A DNA stretch of 64,000 nucleotides from an uncultured Ferrimonas sp. (lineage in GTDB: Bacteria > Pseudomonadota > Gammaproteobacteria > Enterobacterales > Shewanellaceae): contig NZ_CANLCI010000007.1 in NCBI RefSeq assembly GCF_947489035.1, positions 62,001-126,000 of the forward strand, in the 5' to 3' direction. The notes below the pieces were generated by a model. It saw only the letters and a program-made list of their open reading frames with translations. It did no database searches and was not told the origin of the DNA. This document shows positions 39,042-49,002 of this stretch, piece by piece. The translations under genes and the position numbers were made by a program. How positions within the stretch are numbered: position 1 is the first letter of the stretch; the number at the start of each line of letters is the position of its first letter.

Positions 39042-39127
39042 GCCGAGGTGGTGGAATTGGTAGACACGCCATCTTGAGGGGGTGGTGAGCTATGCTCGTG
39101 CGGGTTCAAGTCCCGCTCTCGGCACCA
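39042..39127 (+). tRNA. leuU: tRNA-Leu (GAG)
   Basis: An 86-base class II tRNA: acceptor GCCGAGG pairs with the 3' strand TCTCGGC, D-arm region GTGGAATTGGTAGACAC, anticodon loop CTTGAGG reading GAG, a variable arm, T-arm GGGTTCAAGTCCC and encoded ACCA. Same place (after secG) as E. coli leuU. Confidence 0.96.
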
Positions 39128-39178
39128 TTATTCGCTTTCTGATGCAACGCTGTTGTGTTAGAGTGCAACCGAAATTGA

Positions 39179-39255
<77 letters not shown>

Positions 39256-39301
39256 ATTTACTTAGAAAGATATGCGTATCTCTCTAACTGTTATTAGTCA
39301 C

Positions 39302-39458
39302 CTATTGCCCGGTACTGATAACACCTCGTGACCGTAAGGTCGGACTTCAGTCCAAATCCGTAGCGAGGACGGTGGCAGTAACTGCTGCCGAGTTTCAGAA
39401 ATGGGACTCTAAACAGGGTATAGCTAACTTTAAGCCCCGTTTTTAAACGGGGTTTTTT
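39302..39458 (+). ncRNA. Candidate structured small RNA with terminator
   Basis: An outer helix can form between CTAT..CCC (39302-39310) and GGG..ATAG (39416-39423). Inside, CTGA (39315-39318)/TCAG (39395-39398) and CCTCG (39324-39328)/CGAGG (39364-39368) close a domain. That domain carries two tetraloop hairpins, GACC-GTAA-GGTC (39330-39341, a GNRA loop) and GGAC-TTCA-GTCC (39342-39353). A third arm is GGCAG-TAACTG-CTGCC (39374-39389). A classic terminator follows at 39432-39458. I do not recognise the family. It could be an independent RNA, a tRNA 3' spacer product, or a leader controlling rimP-nusA. No promoter was identified. Confidence 0.45.
39432..39458 (+). terminator. Terminator after the metY-linked structured RNA
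   Basis: AAGCCCCGT-TTTTA-AACGGGGTT with T6. Confidence 0.88.
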
Positions 39459-39554
39459 GTATTTGGTCGCCAGAAAAAGTGCATCAAAGCACGTTCTCGG
39501 GCGACTGATGACTGCTGTCCCTTGGGGTTTGACTATCCTAGATAGTCGGTAATA

Positions 39555-39574
39555 GGGCTTCTAGCCCTTTTTTT
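39555..39574 (+). terminator. Terminator-like hairpin just upstream of rimP
   Basis: GGGCT-TCT-AGCCC followed by seven T residues, 18 bases before the rimP start. It may act as an attenuator of the nusA-infB operon, where NusA autoregulation is known in E. coli. Confidence 0.75.
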
Positions 39575-39592
39575 GTTTATAGGGGTAAACCC

Positions 39593-40048
39593 ATGGCGAC
39601 GATTCAACAGCGCCTGAACGATATGTTGGCAGAACCAGTAGAAGCTCTGGGCTATGAGCTTTGGGGTCTGCAGTTTATCGGTGCGGGCAACCATTCCGTG
39701 TTACGCCTATTTATCGATCACGCTGATGGCATCTCAGTGCAGGCGTGTGCCGAAGTGAGCCGCCAAGTGAGTGCCGTATTGGACGTAGAAGATCCAATCA
39801 GCACGGAATACAGCTTGGAAGTCTCATCCCCAGGGATGGACCGTCCACTCTTTACTGCAGCGCAGTATGAAAAATATCTCGGCTCCGAAGTGAATGTGGT
39901 GCTGAATATGCCAATGGAAGGTAAGCGTAAGTGGCGTGGTGAGATCATCGCTGTCGATGGCGACAACGTAGCCTTACGCAGTAATGGTCAAGACGTTACG
40001 GTGATTCTGTCGAACGTACAGAAATCCAACTTGATTCCGAAATTTTAA
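39593..40048 (+). CDS. rimP: Ribosome maturation factor RimP
   Basis: A 151-residue protein needed for 30S assembly. Conserved segments are [34 protein letters not shown], and [20 protein letters not shown]. The C-terminal Sm-like barrel is complete. Length as in E. coli (150). First protein gene of the nusA operon, 25 bases before nusA; AGGGG ribosome site. Confidence 0.97.
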   Translation: MATIQQRLNDMLAEPVEALGYELWGLQFIGAGNHSVLRLFIDHADGISVQACAEVSRQVSAVLDVEDPISTEYSLEVSSPGMDRPLFTAAQYEKYLGSEVNVVLNMPMEGKRKWRGEIIAVDGDNVALRSNGQDVTVILSNVQKSNLIPKF

Positions 40049-40073
40049 GTTTCAGGGTGAAACGAGGCTGAAA

Positions 40074-41576
40074 ATGAGCAAAGAAATCCTGGCGGTTGCC
40101 GAAGCGGTATCCAACGAGAAAGCGGTACCACGCGAGAAAATTTTCGAGGCGCTGGAAATCGCCCTCGCCACCGCGACCAAGAAAAAGCAAGAACTTGAAA
40201 TCGATGCGCGTGTTTGCATCGATCAGCGCACCGGTGAATTTGATACTTTCCGTCGTTGGGAAGTAATTGAAGACGATGCCGAGATGGAAGTGTCCACTCG
40301 TCAGGTGTACCTGTCCGCGGCTCGCGCCATGGAAGAGGACGAGTCGATTCAAGCTGGCGACTTTGTTGAAGAGCAGATCGAATCTGTTACCTTCGACCGC
40401 ATCACCACCCAGACCGCCAAGCAAGTTATCGTACAAAAGGTACGTGAAGCTGAGCGTTCTCAGGTTGTTGAGCAGTTTAAAGACAAAGAAGGCGAGCTGG
40501 TAACGGGCGTGGTTAAGAAAGTAAACCGTGACTCTGTCATCGTTGACTTGGGCAACAACGCCGACGCCATCTTGTTCCGCGAAGAGATGCTGCCCCGTGA
40601 AAACTTCCGCCCTGGCGACCGCGTACGTGCTTTGCTGCACAGCGTTCGTTTGGAAGCCCGTGGTTCGCAGCTGTTCCTGAGCCGCTCTCGCCCTGAAGTG
40701 CTGATCGAACTGTTCCGCATTGAAGTGCCAGAGATTGGCGAAGAGATGATTGAGATCATCGGTGCTGCCCGCGATCCGGGCTCTCGTGCCAAGATTGCTG
40801 TGAAAAGCAACGATAAGCGCATCGACCCTGTTGGTGCCTGTGTGGGTATGCGTGGCGCTCGAGTTCAAGCCGTTTCTGGCGAACTGGGCGGCGAGCGTAT
40901 CGACATCGTACTGTGGAATGAAAACTTCGCTCAGTATGTGATCAACGCCATGGCACCAGCAGACGTAAGCTCTATCGTAGTAGACGAAGACGCTAAGTCG
41001 ATGGACGTTGCTGTAGAAAAAGATTCATTGGCTCAAGCCATTGGCCGTAATGGTCAGAACGTGCGCTTGGCCTCTCAGGTGACCGGTTGGGAATTGAACG
41101 TAATGACCACCGATGATCTGGCTGCAAAACATGAGCAAGAATCGGCCAAAATGATCGCCACTTTCGTTGAAGCATTAGACATCGACGATGAGTTTGCCGG
41201 CGTTCTGGTTGATGAAGGCTTTACTACGTTGGAAGAGATCGCCTACGTACCAGTAGCAGAGCTGCTGGAAGTAGATGGTCTGGACGAAGAAACCATTGAA
41301 GTATTACGCGATCGCGCTAAGACCGCCCTGACCACCAAAGCACTGGCTTCTGAAGAAGCACTTGACGGTGCCGAACCCGCGGAAGATCTGCTGGCTCTGG
41401 AAGGGTTAGAGCGTCACTTAGCGTTTGTTTTGGCCAGCCGCGGTGTGATCACCTTGGAAGATTTGGCCGAGCAAGGCGTTGATGATCTGACTGAAATCGA
41501 AGAGCTGAGCGAGGAAAAAGCCGGCGAATTGATTATGGCAGCACGGAACATCTGCTGGTTTAGCGACGAAGCGTAA
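40074..41576 (+). CDS. nusA: Transcription termination/antitermination protein NusA
   Basis: 500 residues: polymerase-binding N-terminal domain (1-130), S1 domain (about 135-200, [20 protein letters not shown]), two KH domains ([20 protein letters not shown] and [20 protein letters not shown]) and two acidic C-terminal repeats, the form found in gammaproteobacteria such as E. coli (495). Modulates pausing, termination and rRNA antitermination. Confidence 0.98.
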   Translation: MSKEILAVAEAVSNEKAVPREKIFEALEIALATATKKKQELEIDARVCIDQRTGEFDTFRRWEVIEDDAEMEVSTRQVYLSAARAMEEDESIQAGDFVEEQIESVTFDRITTQTAKQVIVQKVREAERSQVVEQFKDKEGELVTGVVKKVNRDSVIVDLGNNADAILFREEMLPRENFRPGDRVRALLHSVRLEARGSQLFLSRSRPEVLIELFRIEVPEIGEEMIEIIGAARDPGSRAKIAVKSNDKRIDPVGACVGMRGARVQAVSGELGGERIDIVLWNENFAQYVINAMAPADVSSIVVDEDAKSMDVAVEKDSLAQAIGRNGQNVRLASQVTGWELNVMTTDDLAAKHEQESAKMIATFVEALDIDDEFAGVLVDEGFTTLEEIAYVPVAELLEVDGLDEETIEVLRDRAKTALTTKALASEEALDGAEPAEDLLALEGLERHLAFVLASRGVITLEDLAEQGVDDLTEIEELSEEKAGELIMAARNICWFSDEA

Positions 41577-41604
41577 TCATCAGTCAACAGAGGATATAAG
41601 GATA

Positions 41605-44262
41605 ATGTCAGAGAAAACCATTGAGTCCCTTGCTGAGGAAGTCGGCAAATCTGTTGATCGACTGATTACTCAGTTTGCTGATGCCGGTATTAAAAAAGGC
41701 AGCGGCGATAAAGTTACCCAAGATGAGCAGCAATCTTTGCTGAGCCATCTGGCTAAGCAACACGGCGGTCAGGCTGAGCCCACCCGCATGACGTTGCAAC
41801 GCAAAACCAAAACCACTTTAAGCGTTAACAGCGGCGGTGGTAAGAGCAAAGCGGTTCAAGTAGAGACGCGTAAAAAACGCACCTACGTGAAGCGCAACTC
41901 TGTGGAAGAACAAGCCAAGCAGGACGCGGAAGAGCAGGCTCGCCGTGAGGCAGAAGAAAACGCGAAACGGGCAGCGGAAATCGCTAAGCGTGAAGCGGAA
42001 GAGCAAGCTCGCCGTGATGCAGAGGCAAAGGCAAAACGAGCGGCGGAAGAAAAAGCCAAGCGTGAAGCTGCAGAAGCAGAGCGCAAAGCCGATAAAGATC
42101 CGGCCGTCGTTGCGCAAGAAGAGAAAGCCAAACAAGAGGCAGTAGCATTGTTAAAAGCGCAAGAAGCAGAAGCGGCACGGAAAGCGGAGCAGTTAGCCAA
42201 AGAAAAGGCTGAAGAAGCCAAGAAACTGGCAGAAGAAAATTCCGGACGTTGGGCTGAAGAGGAAGCCAAGCGTAAGGAAGCAGAAAAGAACGCCGACTAT
42301 CACGTGACCACTTCGCAAGAGGCTCGTGCTGCTGAAGATCAGCAGGACGCCAAAGCCGAGCGCAGCGGCCCTCGTCGTAAGAAGAAGGCTGCAACCCAAG
42401 ATCGCAATGCTCGCGGTGGTCGTAACGACCGTCGTGGTGGCCGCAACAAGCGCGGTGCTAAAGCACCAAGCAACATGCAGCACGGCTTCCAGAAGCCAGC
42501 AGAGAAAGTCGTTCGTGACGTTGTGATTGGCGAAACCATCACCGTTGGCGAACTGGCAAACAAGATGGCCATTAAAGCCACTGAAATCATCAAAGCGATG
42601 ATGAAGATGGGCTCTATGGTTACCATCAACCAGGTGATTGACCAAGAAACAGCTCAGCTGATTGCTGAGGAGTTGGGTCACAAGGTTGTACTGCGTAACG
42701 AGAACGAACTCGAAGACGCAGTAATGGCGGATCGTGATACCACTGCGGCTAACGTTAACCGTGCGCCAGTTGTGACCATCATGGGCCACGTTGACCACGG
42801 TAAAACCTCGCTGCTGGATTACATCCGTCGCGCCAAGGTTGCTTCTGGCGAAGCCGGTGGCATTACCCAGCATATCGGTGCTTACCACGTAGAAGTGGGC
42901 AACGGCATGATCACCTTCTTGGATACCCCTGGGCACGCGGCGTTTACCTCGATGCGTGCTCGCGGTGCCAAGGCAACCGACATCGTTGTTCTGGTTGTGG
43001 CTGCAGATGATGGCGTAATGCCACAAACCATCGAAGCGATTCAGCACTCTAAAGCTGCTGGCGTACCGCTGGTAATCGCAGTGAACAAGATGGATAAAGA
43101 AGACGTTGATCCAGATCGTGTTAAAAACGAACTGTCTCAACACGGCGTTATCCCAGAAGATTGGGGCGGCGAGCACATGTTCGCACACGTATCGGCTAAA
43201 TCCGGTATGGGCATCGACGAGTTGCTGGAAGGCATCTTGCTGCAATCTGAAGTACTTGAGCTGAGCGCTCGTGCTGAAGGCATGGCACGCGGTGTGGTTA
43301 TCGAATCTCGCTTGGATAAAGGTCGTGGCCCAGTTGCTTCTGTCCTGGTTCAAGAAGGTACTCTGCGTCAGGGCGACATCGTTCTGTGTGGTCTAGAGTA
43401 CGGTCGTGTTCGTGCCATGCGCGATGAAAACGGCAAAGAGATCGAAGTGGCTGGCCCGTCCATCCCAGTAGAGATCTTGGGTCTGTCTGGCGTTCCTGCT
43501 GCTGGTGACGAAGCCACCGTAGTACGTGACGAGAAGAAAGCCCGTGAAGTTGCGCTGCACCGTCAAGGCAAGTTCCGCGAAGTTAAGCTGGCGCGTCAAC
43601 AGAAGGCCAAGTTGGAGAACATGTTCACCAACATGACCGAAGGCGATGTTTCTGAGCTGAACGTGGTACTGAAGGCTGACGTACAGGGTTCTCTGGAAGC
43701 AATTGCAGACTCTCTGACCAAACTGTCTACCGATGAAGTGAAAGTGAACATCATCGGTCGCGGTGTGGGCGGCTTGACCGAAACCGACGCTTCTTTGGCT
43801 GCGGCTTCTAACGCCATCTTGGTTGGTTTCAACGTTCGTGCTGACGCCGTTGCGCGCCGCATGGTTGATAACGAAAACCTAGACTTGCGTTACTACAGCG
43901 TGATCTACGATCTGATTGACGAAGTGAAAGCGGCCATGTCTGGCATGTTGGCACCGGAATTCAAACAGCAGATCATCGGTCTGGCTGAAGTACGCGATGT
44001 GTTTAAGTCGCCTAAGATTGGTGCTATTGCCGGTTGTATGGTGACTGAAGGTATCGTTAAGCGTAACGCGCCAATCCGCGTACTGCGTGAAAACGTTGTT
44101 ATCTACGAAGGCGAGCTGGAATCTCTGCGTCGCTTTAAAGACGATGCTCCAGAAGTGCGTAACGGCATGGAATGTGGTATCGGCGTTAAGAACTACAACG
44201 ACGTTAAAGTCGGCGACCAAATCGAAGTATTTGAGACCGTTGAAGTTAAACGCTCCCTGTAA
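41605..44262 (+). CDS. infB: Translation initiation factor IF-2
   Basis: 885 residues. The first 50 form the IF2N domain ([20 protein letters not shown]). Residues about 90-250 are a long Ala/Glu/Lys/Arg helix with repeats such as [18 protein letters not shown] second IF2N-like domain follows near 310-360. The GTPase domain begins at about 385 with [30 protein letters not shown] and NKMDKED; then domains II-IV that bind initiator tRNA. In-frame internal starts producing shorter forms, as in E. coli, were not assessed. Confidence 0.98.
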   Translation: MSEKTIESLAEEVGKSVDRLITQFADAGIKKGSGDKVTQDEQQSLLSHLAKQHGGQAEPTRMTLQRKTKTTLSVNSGGGKSKAVQVETRKKRTYVKRNSVEEQAKQDAEEQARREAEENAKRAAEIAKREAEEQARRDAEAKAKRAAEEKAKREAAEAERKADKDPAVVAQEEKAKQEAVALLKAQEAEAARKAEQLAKEKAEEAKKLAEENSGRWAEEEAKRKEAEKNADYHVTTSQEARAAEDQQDAKAERSGPRRKKKAATQDRNARGGRNDRRGGRNKRGAKAPSNMQHGFQKPAEKVVRDVVIGETITVGELANKMAIKATEIIKAMMKMGSMVTINQVIDQETAQLIAEELGHKVVLRNENELEDAVMADRDTTAANVNRAPVVTIMGHVDHGKTSLLDYIRRAKVASGEAGGITQHIGAYHVEVGNGMITFLDTPGHAAFTSMRARGAKATDIVVLVVAADDGVMPQTIEAIQHSKAAGVPLVIAVNKMDKEDVDPDRVKNELSQHGVIPEDWGGEHMFAHVSAKSGMGIDELLEGILLQSEVLELSARAEGMARGVVIESRLDKGRGPVASVLVQEGTLRQGDIVLCGLEYGRVRAMRDENGKEIEVAGPSIPVEILGLSGVPAAGDEATVVRDEKKAREVALHRQGKFREVKLARQQKAKLENMFTNMTEGDVSELNVVLKADVQGSLEAIADSLTKLSTDEVKVNIIGRGVGGLTETDASLAAASNAILVGFNVRADAVARRMVDNENLDLRYYSVIYDLIDEVKAAMSGMLAPEFKQQIIGLAEVRDVFKSPKIGAIAGCMVTEGIVKRNAPIRVLRENVVIYEGELESLRRFKDDAPEVRNGMECGIGVKNYNDVKVGDQIEVFETVEVKRSL

Positions 44263-44280
44263 TCGAGCGATTAAGGAAGA

Positions 44281-44301
44281 GGGGCTTCGGCCCCTTTTTT
44301 T
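44281..44301 (+). terminator. Hairpin between infB and rbfA
   Basis: GGGGC-TTCG-GCCCC with seven T residues; a partial terminator inside the operon, since rbfA follows 12 bases on. Confidence 0.8.
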
Positions 44302-44312
44302 GGTGAAAAATT

Positions 44313-44720
44313 ATGGCAAAACAATACAGTCGAGCAAGCCGCATTGGTCAACAATTGCAGCGTGAATTGGCAATGGCGATGCAACGAGACGTGCGCGATG
44401 CACGCTTGGGCATGGTTACCGTTAACGAAGTTGAAGTCTCCCGTGATATGGGGTACGCCAAGGTCTTCGTAACGTTTTTGAACGACGACGAAGCGGAAGT
44501 AAAAGCGCAAATCGAGGCTCTGATTGAGCTGGCGCCGATGATCCGTACTCTGATTGCTGGCCGAGTGAAGCTGCGGGTAATGCCTGAGCTGCGCTTCCAG
44601 TACGATCGCTCTTTGGTTGATGGCATCAACATGGCGACTTTGGTCGGCAAAGTGCGTGCTGAAGACAACGCCAAGATCGAAAAATTCGGTCGTGACGATG
44701 AAGACGAGGGGCAAGAGTAA
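44313..44720 (+). CDS. rbfA: 30S ribosome-binding factor RbfA
   Basis: A 135-residue KH-type factor that assists 16S rRNA 5' end maturation and cold adaptation. [38 protein letters not shown] and the [13 protein letters not shown] end are diagnostic. Length as in E. coli (133). The stop overlaps the truB start (TAATG). Confidence 0.97.
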   Translation: MAKQYSRASRIGQQLQRELAMAMQRDVRDARLGMVTVNEVEVSRDMGYAKVFVTFLNDDEAEVKAQIEALIELAPMIRTLIAGRVKLRVMPELRFQYDRSLVDGINMATLVGKVRAEDNAKIEKFGRDDEDEGQE

Positions 44721-45664
44721 TGGGTCGCCGTCGTAATCGTGGCCGTCTGATTGACGGCGTGGTGCTGTTGGATAAGCCCCAGGGCTTGTCCTCCAATGAC
44801 GCACTGCAGAAGGTAAAGCGGATCTATCACGCCAACAAAGCCGGCCACACCGGGGCGCTGGATCCATTGGCAACGGGCATGTTGCCAATCTGCTTGGGTG
44901 AAGCGACTAAGTTTTCTCAGTACCTGCTCGAGTCCGACAAGCGTTACACCGTTATCGCCAAGCTGGGGCAGCGAACCACCACCTCTGACGCCGATGGCGA
45001 AGTGGTGTCTGAGCGCCCAGTCGCGGTCACTCAGGCGCAAATTGATGTGGCTTTGGATGGCTTCCGTGGTGAAACCATGCAGGTGCCATCCATGTACTCT
45101 GCGTTGAAGTACCAAGGTCAGCCGCTGTACAAGTATGCGCGTGAAGGGATCGAGATCCCTCGCGAAGCTCGCCCAATTAACGTGTTTGAACTGAACCAGC
45201 TGCGCTTTGAAGGCGACGAGCTGGAACTGGACATTCATGTTTCCAAAGGCACTTACATCCGCACCATCGTTGATGATCTTGGGGAAGTGCTGGGCTGTGG
45301 CGCGCACGTTATCTTCTTGCGTCGTACTCAGGTGGCGAACTACCCGTACGAGCGCATGGTAACTCTGCCGCAGTTGGAAGAGCTGCTGAATCAAGCGCAG
45401 ATCCAAGAAGTGGCTCCGAAGGAATTTTTAGATCCTTTGCTGCTGCCAATGGATACCGCGGTGGCGGATCTGGAAGAGGTCAACATGACTGAAGTGGTTG
45501 CCAGCTATCTGCTGAACGGGCAACCAGTACAGATCCCTGGCGCGCCGTTAAATGGGGTTGTACGCCTGACCATGGGCGACGAAAAAACCTTTATCGGTTT
45601 AGGCCAGATTGATGACGCCGGTTTGGTGGCACCAAAACGGCTGATCAACCGCCAGGAAGGTTGA
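44720..45664 (+). CDS. truB: tRNA pseudouridine(55) synthase TruB
   Basis: A 314-residue enzyme forming pseudouridine 55 in the tRNA T-loop. [17 protein letters not shown], the catalytic motif [20 protein letters not shown] (Asp), the YTVIAKLG strand and [15 protein letters not shown] are present. A C-terminal PUA-like segment follows. Length matches E. coli. Overlaps rbfA by one base. The rpsO -35 overlaps its stop codon. Confidence 0.98.
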   Translation: MGRRRNRGRLIDGVVLLDKPQGLSSNDALQKVKRIYHANKAGHTGALDPLATGMLPICLGEATKFSQYLLESDKRYTVIAKLGQRTTTSDADGEVVSERPVAVTQAQIDVALDGFRGETMQVPSMYSALKYQGQPLYKYAREGIEIPREARPINVFELNQLRFEGDELELDIHVSKGTYIRTIVDDLGEVLGCGAHVIFLRRTQVANYPYERMVTLPQLEELLNQAQIQEVAPKEFLDPLLLPMDTAVADLEEVNMTEVVASYLLNGQPVQIPGAPLNGVVRLTMGDEKTFIGLGQIDDAGLVAPKRLINRQEG

Positions 45665-45689
45665 GTCGGGCGGATAAAACCGCTACAAT
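45661..45689 (+). promoter_or_regulatory. rpsO promoter
   Basis: TTGAGT, a 17-base spacer and TACAAT form a good sigma-70 promoter between truB and rpsO, corresponding in place to the E. coli rpsO promoter. Confidence 0.75.
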
Positions 45690-45696
45690 CCGCCGC

Positions 45697-45757
45697 CTTG
45701 AGCTGAGTTAGTGATCGGCTCAAGTTGTTTAAAGCTTATTATATTTGGAGAAAGACT
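45697..45757 (+). promoter_or_regulatory. rpsO mRNA leader, likely S15 control site
   Basis: The predicted transcript begins near 45696 with a stem CTTGAGC (45697-45703)/GCTCAAG (45718-45724), then a linker and the ribosome site GGAG. S15 represses its own translation through a leader structure in E. coli; this stem occupies the equivalent place. An overlapping DNA-level repeat GGCGGAT/ATCCGCC (45669-45694) lies in the promoter. Confidence 0.5.
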
Positions 45758-46027
45758 ATGTCACTAAGCGTTGAAGTTAAGGCACAAATCGTTGCTGAAT
45801 TCGGTCGTGGTGAGAACGATACTGGTTGTCCAGAAGTTCAAATCGCACTGCACACCGCTCAGATCAACCACCTGCAAGGCCACTTTAAGCAGCACATCCA
45901 CGACCACCACTCCCGTCGCGGCCTGCTGCGCATGGTTGCACAACGTCGTAAGCTGCTGGACTACCTGAAGCGTAAAGACGTTGCTCGTTACCAAGAAGTT
46001 ATTGCCAAGCTGGGCCTGCGTCGCTAA
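45758..46027 (+). CDS. rpsO: 30S ribosomal protein S15
   Basis: An 89-residue primary 16S rRNA-binding protein of the platform. The start at 45758 gives [20 protein letters not shown]; 11 extra codons upstream are leader. [40 protein letters not shown] and the ending IAKLGLRR are standard. Length identical to E. coli S15. Confidence 0.99.
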   Translation: MSLSVEVKAQIVAEFGRGENDTGCPEVQIALHTAQINHLQGHFKQHIHDHHSRRGLLRMVAQRRKLLDYLKRKDVARYQEVIAKLGLRR

Positions 46028-46043
46028 GTCGTACCAAGTTTGT

Positions 46044-46071
46044 AAAAAGGGAGCCTTTGGGCTCCCTTTTT
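46044..46071 (+). terminator. rpsO terminator
   Basis: AAAGGGAGCC-TTT-GGCTCCCTTT with T-run. Confidence 0.88.
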
Positions 46072-46240
46072 CTGTTTCTGCGCCGCAGAAAGTTAGCCCT
46101 CTGCGGCTGCTGCGCCCTATCGGTTTGAATAAGCCACTAAAAATGGCATGGCAAGCACGGCACACCGCTGTCTTTGTGGAGCCGATGCAGTATACTAACC
46201 TGCGAAATTTAAGGCGAAAATCAAGTTAAGGAAACGACAC

Positions 46241-48346
46241 GTGAATCCTGTCATTAAGAGCTTTCCGTACGGCAAGCACACCGTCACTTTAGAAACTGGT
46301 GTAATTGCACGTCAAGCCGATGCTGCCGTACTGGCAAGCATGGGCGACACTACCGTTTTGGTATCTGTTGTAGGTAAGAAAAAAGTACAACCTGGCCAAG
46401 ACTTTTTCCCGCTGACGGTTAACTACCAAGAGAAGACTTACGCTGCTGGTAAGATCCCAGGTGGCTTCTTCAAGCGTGAAGGTCGTCCAAGCGAAGGTGA
46501 AACTCTGACCGCGCGTCTGATCGACCGTCCAATCCGTCCGTTGTTCCCGAAAGGTTTCATGAACGAAGTACAGGTTGTTGCTACTGTCGTTTCTGTTGAA
46601 CCTGCGGTATCTCCTGACGTTGTAGCGATGATCGGTACCTCTGCTGCTCTGTCTCTCTCTGGCATTCCATTCAACGGCCCAATCGGTTGTGCCCGCGTTG
46701 GTTTTAAAGATGGCGAGTACCTGTTGAACCCGTCTCGTGAAGAGTTGGCTGAATCCAAGCTGGATCTGGTTGTTGCCGGTACCGAAGGCGCGGTTCTGAT
46801 GGTTGAATCAGAAGCAGAAGTACTGTCTGAAGAAGAGATGTTGGGTGCGGTCGTTTACGGTCACCAAGCACAACAGGCTGTGATCAACGCCATCAACGAA
46901 TTGAAAGCGGAAGCAGGCAAACCATCTTGGGATTGGACTGCACCAGCGAAGAACGAAGCCTTGGCGGCGAAAGTTGCTGCTTTGGCTGAACAGGGTCTGG
47001 GCGATGCTTACCGCATCACCGATAAGATGCTGCGTGTTGATGCCATCAACGCCACCAAAACTGCCGCTAAAGAAGCCATCTTGGCTGAAGATGCAGAGCA
47101 AGACGCATCTGAAATCGCAGGTCTGCTGAGCAGCCTTGAGAAGAAAGTGGTTCGTAGCCGCATCATCGCTGGTGAGCCACGCATCGATGGCCGTGATACC
47201 AAAATGGTACGCGCCCTGTCGGTACTGCCTGGCGTATTGCCACGTACTCACGGTTCTGCTTTGTTCACCCGTGGTGAAACTCAGGCTTTGGTGGCCGCTA
47301 CTTTGGGCACCGAGCGTGATGGCCAGATCATCGACGAGCTGGTTGGTGAGCGTACCGATCGCTTCATGCTGCACTACAACTTCCCTCCATACTGTGTAGG
47401 CGAAACCGGTTTCATCGGTTCACCTAAGCGTCGTGAAATCGGCCACGGTAAGCTGGCGAAGCGCGGTGTTCAGGCAGTAATGCCTAGCGCAGAAGAGTTC
47501 CCGTACACCGTTCGTGTGGTTTCTGAAATCACCGAATCTAACGGTTCTTCTTCTATGGCTTCCGTATGTGGTACCTCTTTGGCACTGATGGATGCGGGCG
47601 TGCCAATCAAGGCTTCTGTTGCGGGTATCGCAATGGGCCTGGTTAAAGAAGGCGACGACTTTGTTGTTCTGTCTGACATCTTGGGTGATGAAGATCACTT
47701 GGGTGACATGGACTTTAAAGTAGCGGGTACCGAGCAAGGTGTTACTGCACTGCAGATGGACATTAAGATCGAAGGCATCACTCAGGAGATCATGCAGATC
47801 GCCCTGAAACAGGCTAACGAAGCTCGTAACCACATTCTGGGCGTGATGGATCAGGCGATGCCTTCCCACCGTTCAGAGCTGTCTACTCACGCTCCGCGTA
47901 TCACCACCATCAAGATCAACCCGGACAAGATCCGCGATGTGATTGGTAAAGGCGGTGCGACCATCCGTGCGTTGACCGAAGAAACCGGCACCACCATCGA
48001 GATTGAAGACGATGGTACCGTGAAGGTCGCTTCTACCGACGGCGCTGCAGCGAAGCTGGCTATCGAACGTATCGAAACCATCACCGCAGACGTTGAAGAA
48101 GGCCGTATCTACAAAGGTAAGGTTGTTCGTATCGTCGACTTCGGCGCGTTCGTGAACATCCTACCGGGCAAAGATGGCTTGGTGCACATCTCTCAGATCA
48201 CTGAAGAGCGTGTGAACAACGTGGCTGATCACCTGAGCATGGGTCAGGAAATCGACGTGAAAGTAGTGGAAGTGGACCGTCAAGGTCGCATCCGTCTGTC
48301 GATGAAAGACATTGCCGCCGCGCCTGCTGCACCTGCAGCAGAGTAA
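46241..48346 (+). CDS. pnp: Polyribonucleotide nucleotidyltransferase (PNPase)
   Basis: A 701-residue phosphorolytic 3'-5' exoribonuclease of the degradosome. GTG start with AAGGA upstream. Two RNase PH domains ([20 protein letters not shown] in the first; [20 protein letters not shown] and [19 protein letters not shown] in the second), then KH ([20 protein letters not shown]) and S1 ([20 protein letters not shown]) domains. The 213-base gap to rpsO may hold the RNase III-cut leader used in pnp autoregulation in E. coli. Confidence 0.99.
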   Translation: MNPVIKSFPYGKHTVTLETGVIARQADAAVLASMGDTTVLVSVVGKKKVQPGQDFFPLTVNYQEKTYAAGKIPGGFFKREGRPSEGETLTARLIDRPIRPLFPKGFMNEVQVVATVVSVEPAVSPDVVAMIGTSAALSLSGIPFNGPIGCARVGFKDGEYLLNPSREELAESKLDLVVAGTEGAVLMVESEAEVLSEEEMLGAVVYGHQAQQAVINAINELKAEAGKPSWDWTAPAKNEALAAKVAALAEQGLGDAYRITDKMLRVDAINATKTAAKEAILAEDAEQDASEIAGLLSSLEKKVVRSRIIAGEPRIDGRDTKMVRALSVLPGVLPRTHGSALFTRGETQALVAATLGTERDGQIIDELVGERTDRFMLHYNFPPYCVGETGFIGSPKRREIGHGKLAKRGVQAVMPSAEEFPYTVRVVSEITESNGSSSMASVCGTSLALMDAGVPIKASVAGIAMGLVKEGDDFVVLSDILGDEDHLGDMDFKVAGTEQGVTALQMDIKIEGITQEIMQIALKQANEARNHILGVMDQAMPSHRSELSTHAPRITTIKINPDKIRDVIGKGGATIRALTEETGTTIEIEDDGTVKVASTDGAAAKLAIERIETITADVEEGRIYKGKVVRIVDFGAFVNILPGKDGLVHISQITEERVNNVADHLSMGQEIDVKVVEVDRQGRIRLSMKDIAAAPAAPAAE

Positions 48347-48380
48347 GCGATTGGCCACCTAACCGTGGCCAATACCGCAA

Positions 48381-48412
48381 AAAAAACGGTCGCCCTAGGC
48401 GACCGTTTTTTT
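48381..48412 (+). terminator. pnp terminator
   Basis: ACGGTCGCC-CTA-GGCGACCGT flanked by A- and T-runs. Confidence 0.9.
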
Positions 48413-48469
48413 ATGCTTAACGAACAACGTTAACGCGCATTTATTAGTCAAATGGGCTTGTTGTAACCG

Positions 48470-48811
48470 TTAATCTTGGAATTGTGCTGTAAGTTCTTTT
48501 AAAGGCAGGAACTCAAATAAGGAAACGGCGGTCAGAAGCACCAACAAGATGGCAAGCAGCAACCCGGTTGGGTTGATTTTCTTTGGTGGTGCAGGCGGGA
48601 CCTTACCCAACTTCATCTGGGCATTGTGTGCCTTGAGGAGTTGCCCCTCTTGTTGCACTTCTACGATCAAAATATCACCAACCGCAGGGCGATGAGGGCG
48701 GTAGTTGAACGCCGCTAAGTCGACATAGACTTTGTCAGATTGGCCATTGGGTCTCATGTAACCATAGCCTTCGTTGTCATGCCATTCGAATAGAGTGCCT
48801 TGCAACCGCAT
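48470..48811 (-). CDS. Cold-shock-domain protein with C-terminal membrane helix
   Basis: About 113 residues (a GTG two codons earlier at 48817 is an alternative start). Residues 1-70 form an OB-fold cold-shock-like domain: GTLFEWHDNEGYGYMRPNGQ resembles the RNP1 strand G-x-G-x-I, followed by KVYVDLAAFNYRPHRPAVGD, where aromatic F is replaced by Y in places. A Pro-rich linker (PPAPPKK) leads to one transmembrane helix (GLLLAILLVLLTAVSLFEFL). Such CSD-membrane proteins are known in the YdfK/DUF1294 neighbourhood, but here only one helix remains. Possibly a membrane-tethered RNA or DNA binder; function unproven. Confidence 0.75.
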   Translation of the reverse strand: MRLQGTLFEWHDNEGYGYMRPNGQSDKVYVDLAAFNYRPHRPAVGDILIVEVQQEGQLLKAHNAQMKLGKVPPAPPKKINPTGLLLAILLVLLTAVSLFEFLPLKELTAQFQD

Positions 48812-49002
48812 TGCCACCGCTCACCTTTTGTTAAAAATTAGTAAACATCGTCATGCTAATACGAAAAAGTTTGAAAAAACAGCATTTTGTTGTCATCCCG
48901 CCAAGGTGATTTTGGTGGTAATATCTATTTATCTCAGGCAGAGCTAACGTTTTAGCGCTCTGTTTCAAAGGCCGCTTTCATGGCGCCATGCAAGGACAAT
49001 GA

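Larger units (their letters stand above)
39256..39592 (+). other. Structured metY-rimP intergenic region
   Basis: 337 bases with no ORF but dense secondary structure. In order: a small hairpin (AGATA/TATCT, 39268-39281), a candidate folded RNA (39302-39423) with its own terminator, a second closed element (GTCGCC 39466-39471 with GGCGAC 39500-39505, enclosing GTGC/GCAC), a GACTATC/GATAGTC hairpin (39531-39547), and a second terminator-like hairpin just before rimP. Confidence 0.6.

Noticed and set aside
39341..39360. Hairpin GGAC-TTCA-GTCC resembling the tRNA-Sec anticodon arm (TCA)
   Set aside because: No acceptor stem, long variable arm or T-arm with GTTCGA accompanies it, so this is not selC.
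41880..42260. Repetitive Ala/Glu/Lys/Arg coding stretch as a possible tandem repeat
   Set aside because: It is the normal charged helical linker of IF-2, in frame and typical of the family.
42193..43353. 386-codon minus-strand frame inside infB
   Set aside because: Complementary to the conserved IF2 GTPase region; low-complexity translation without a recognisable domain.
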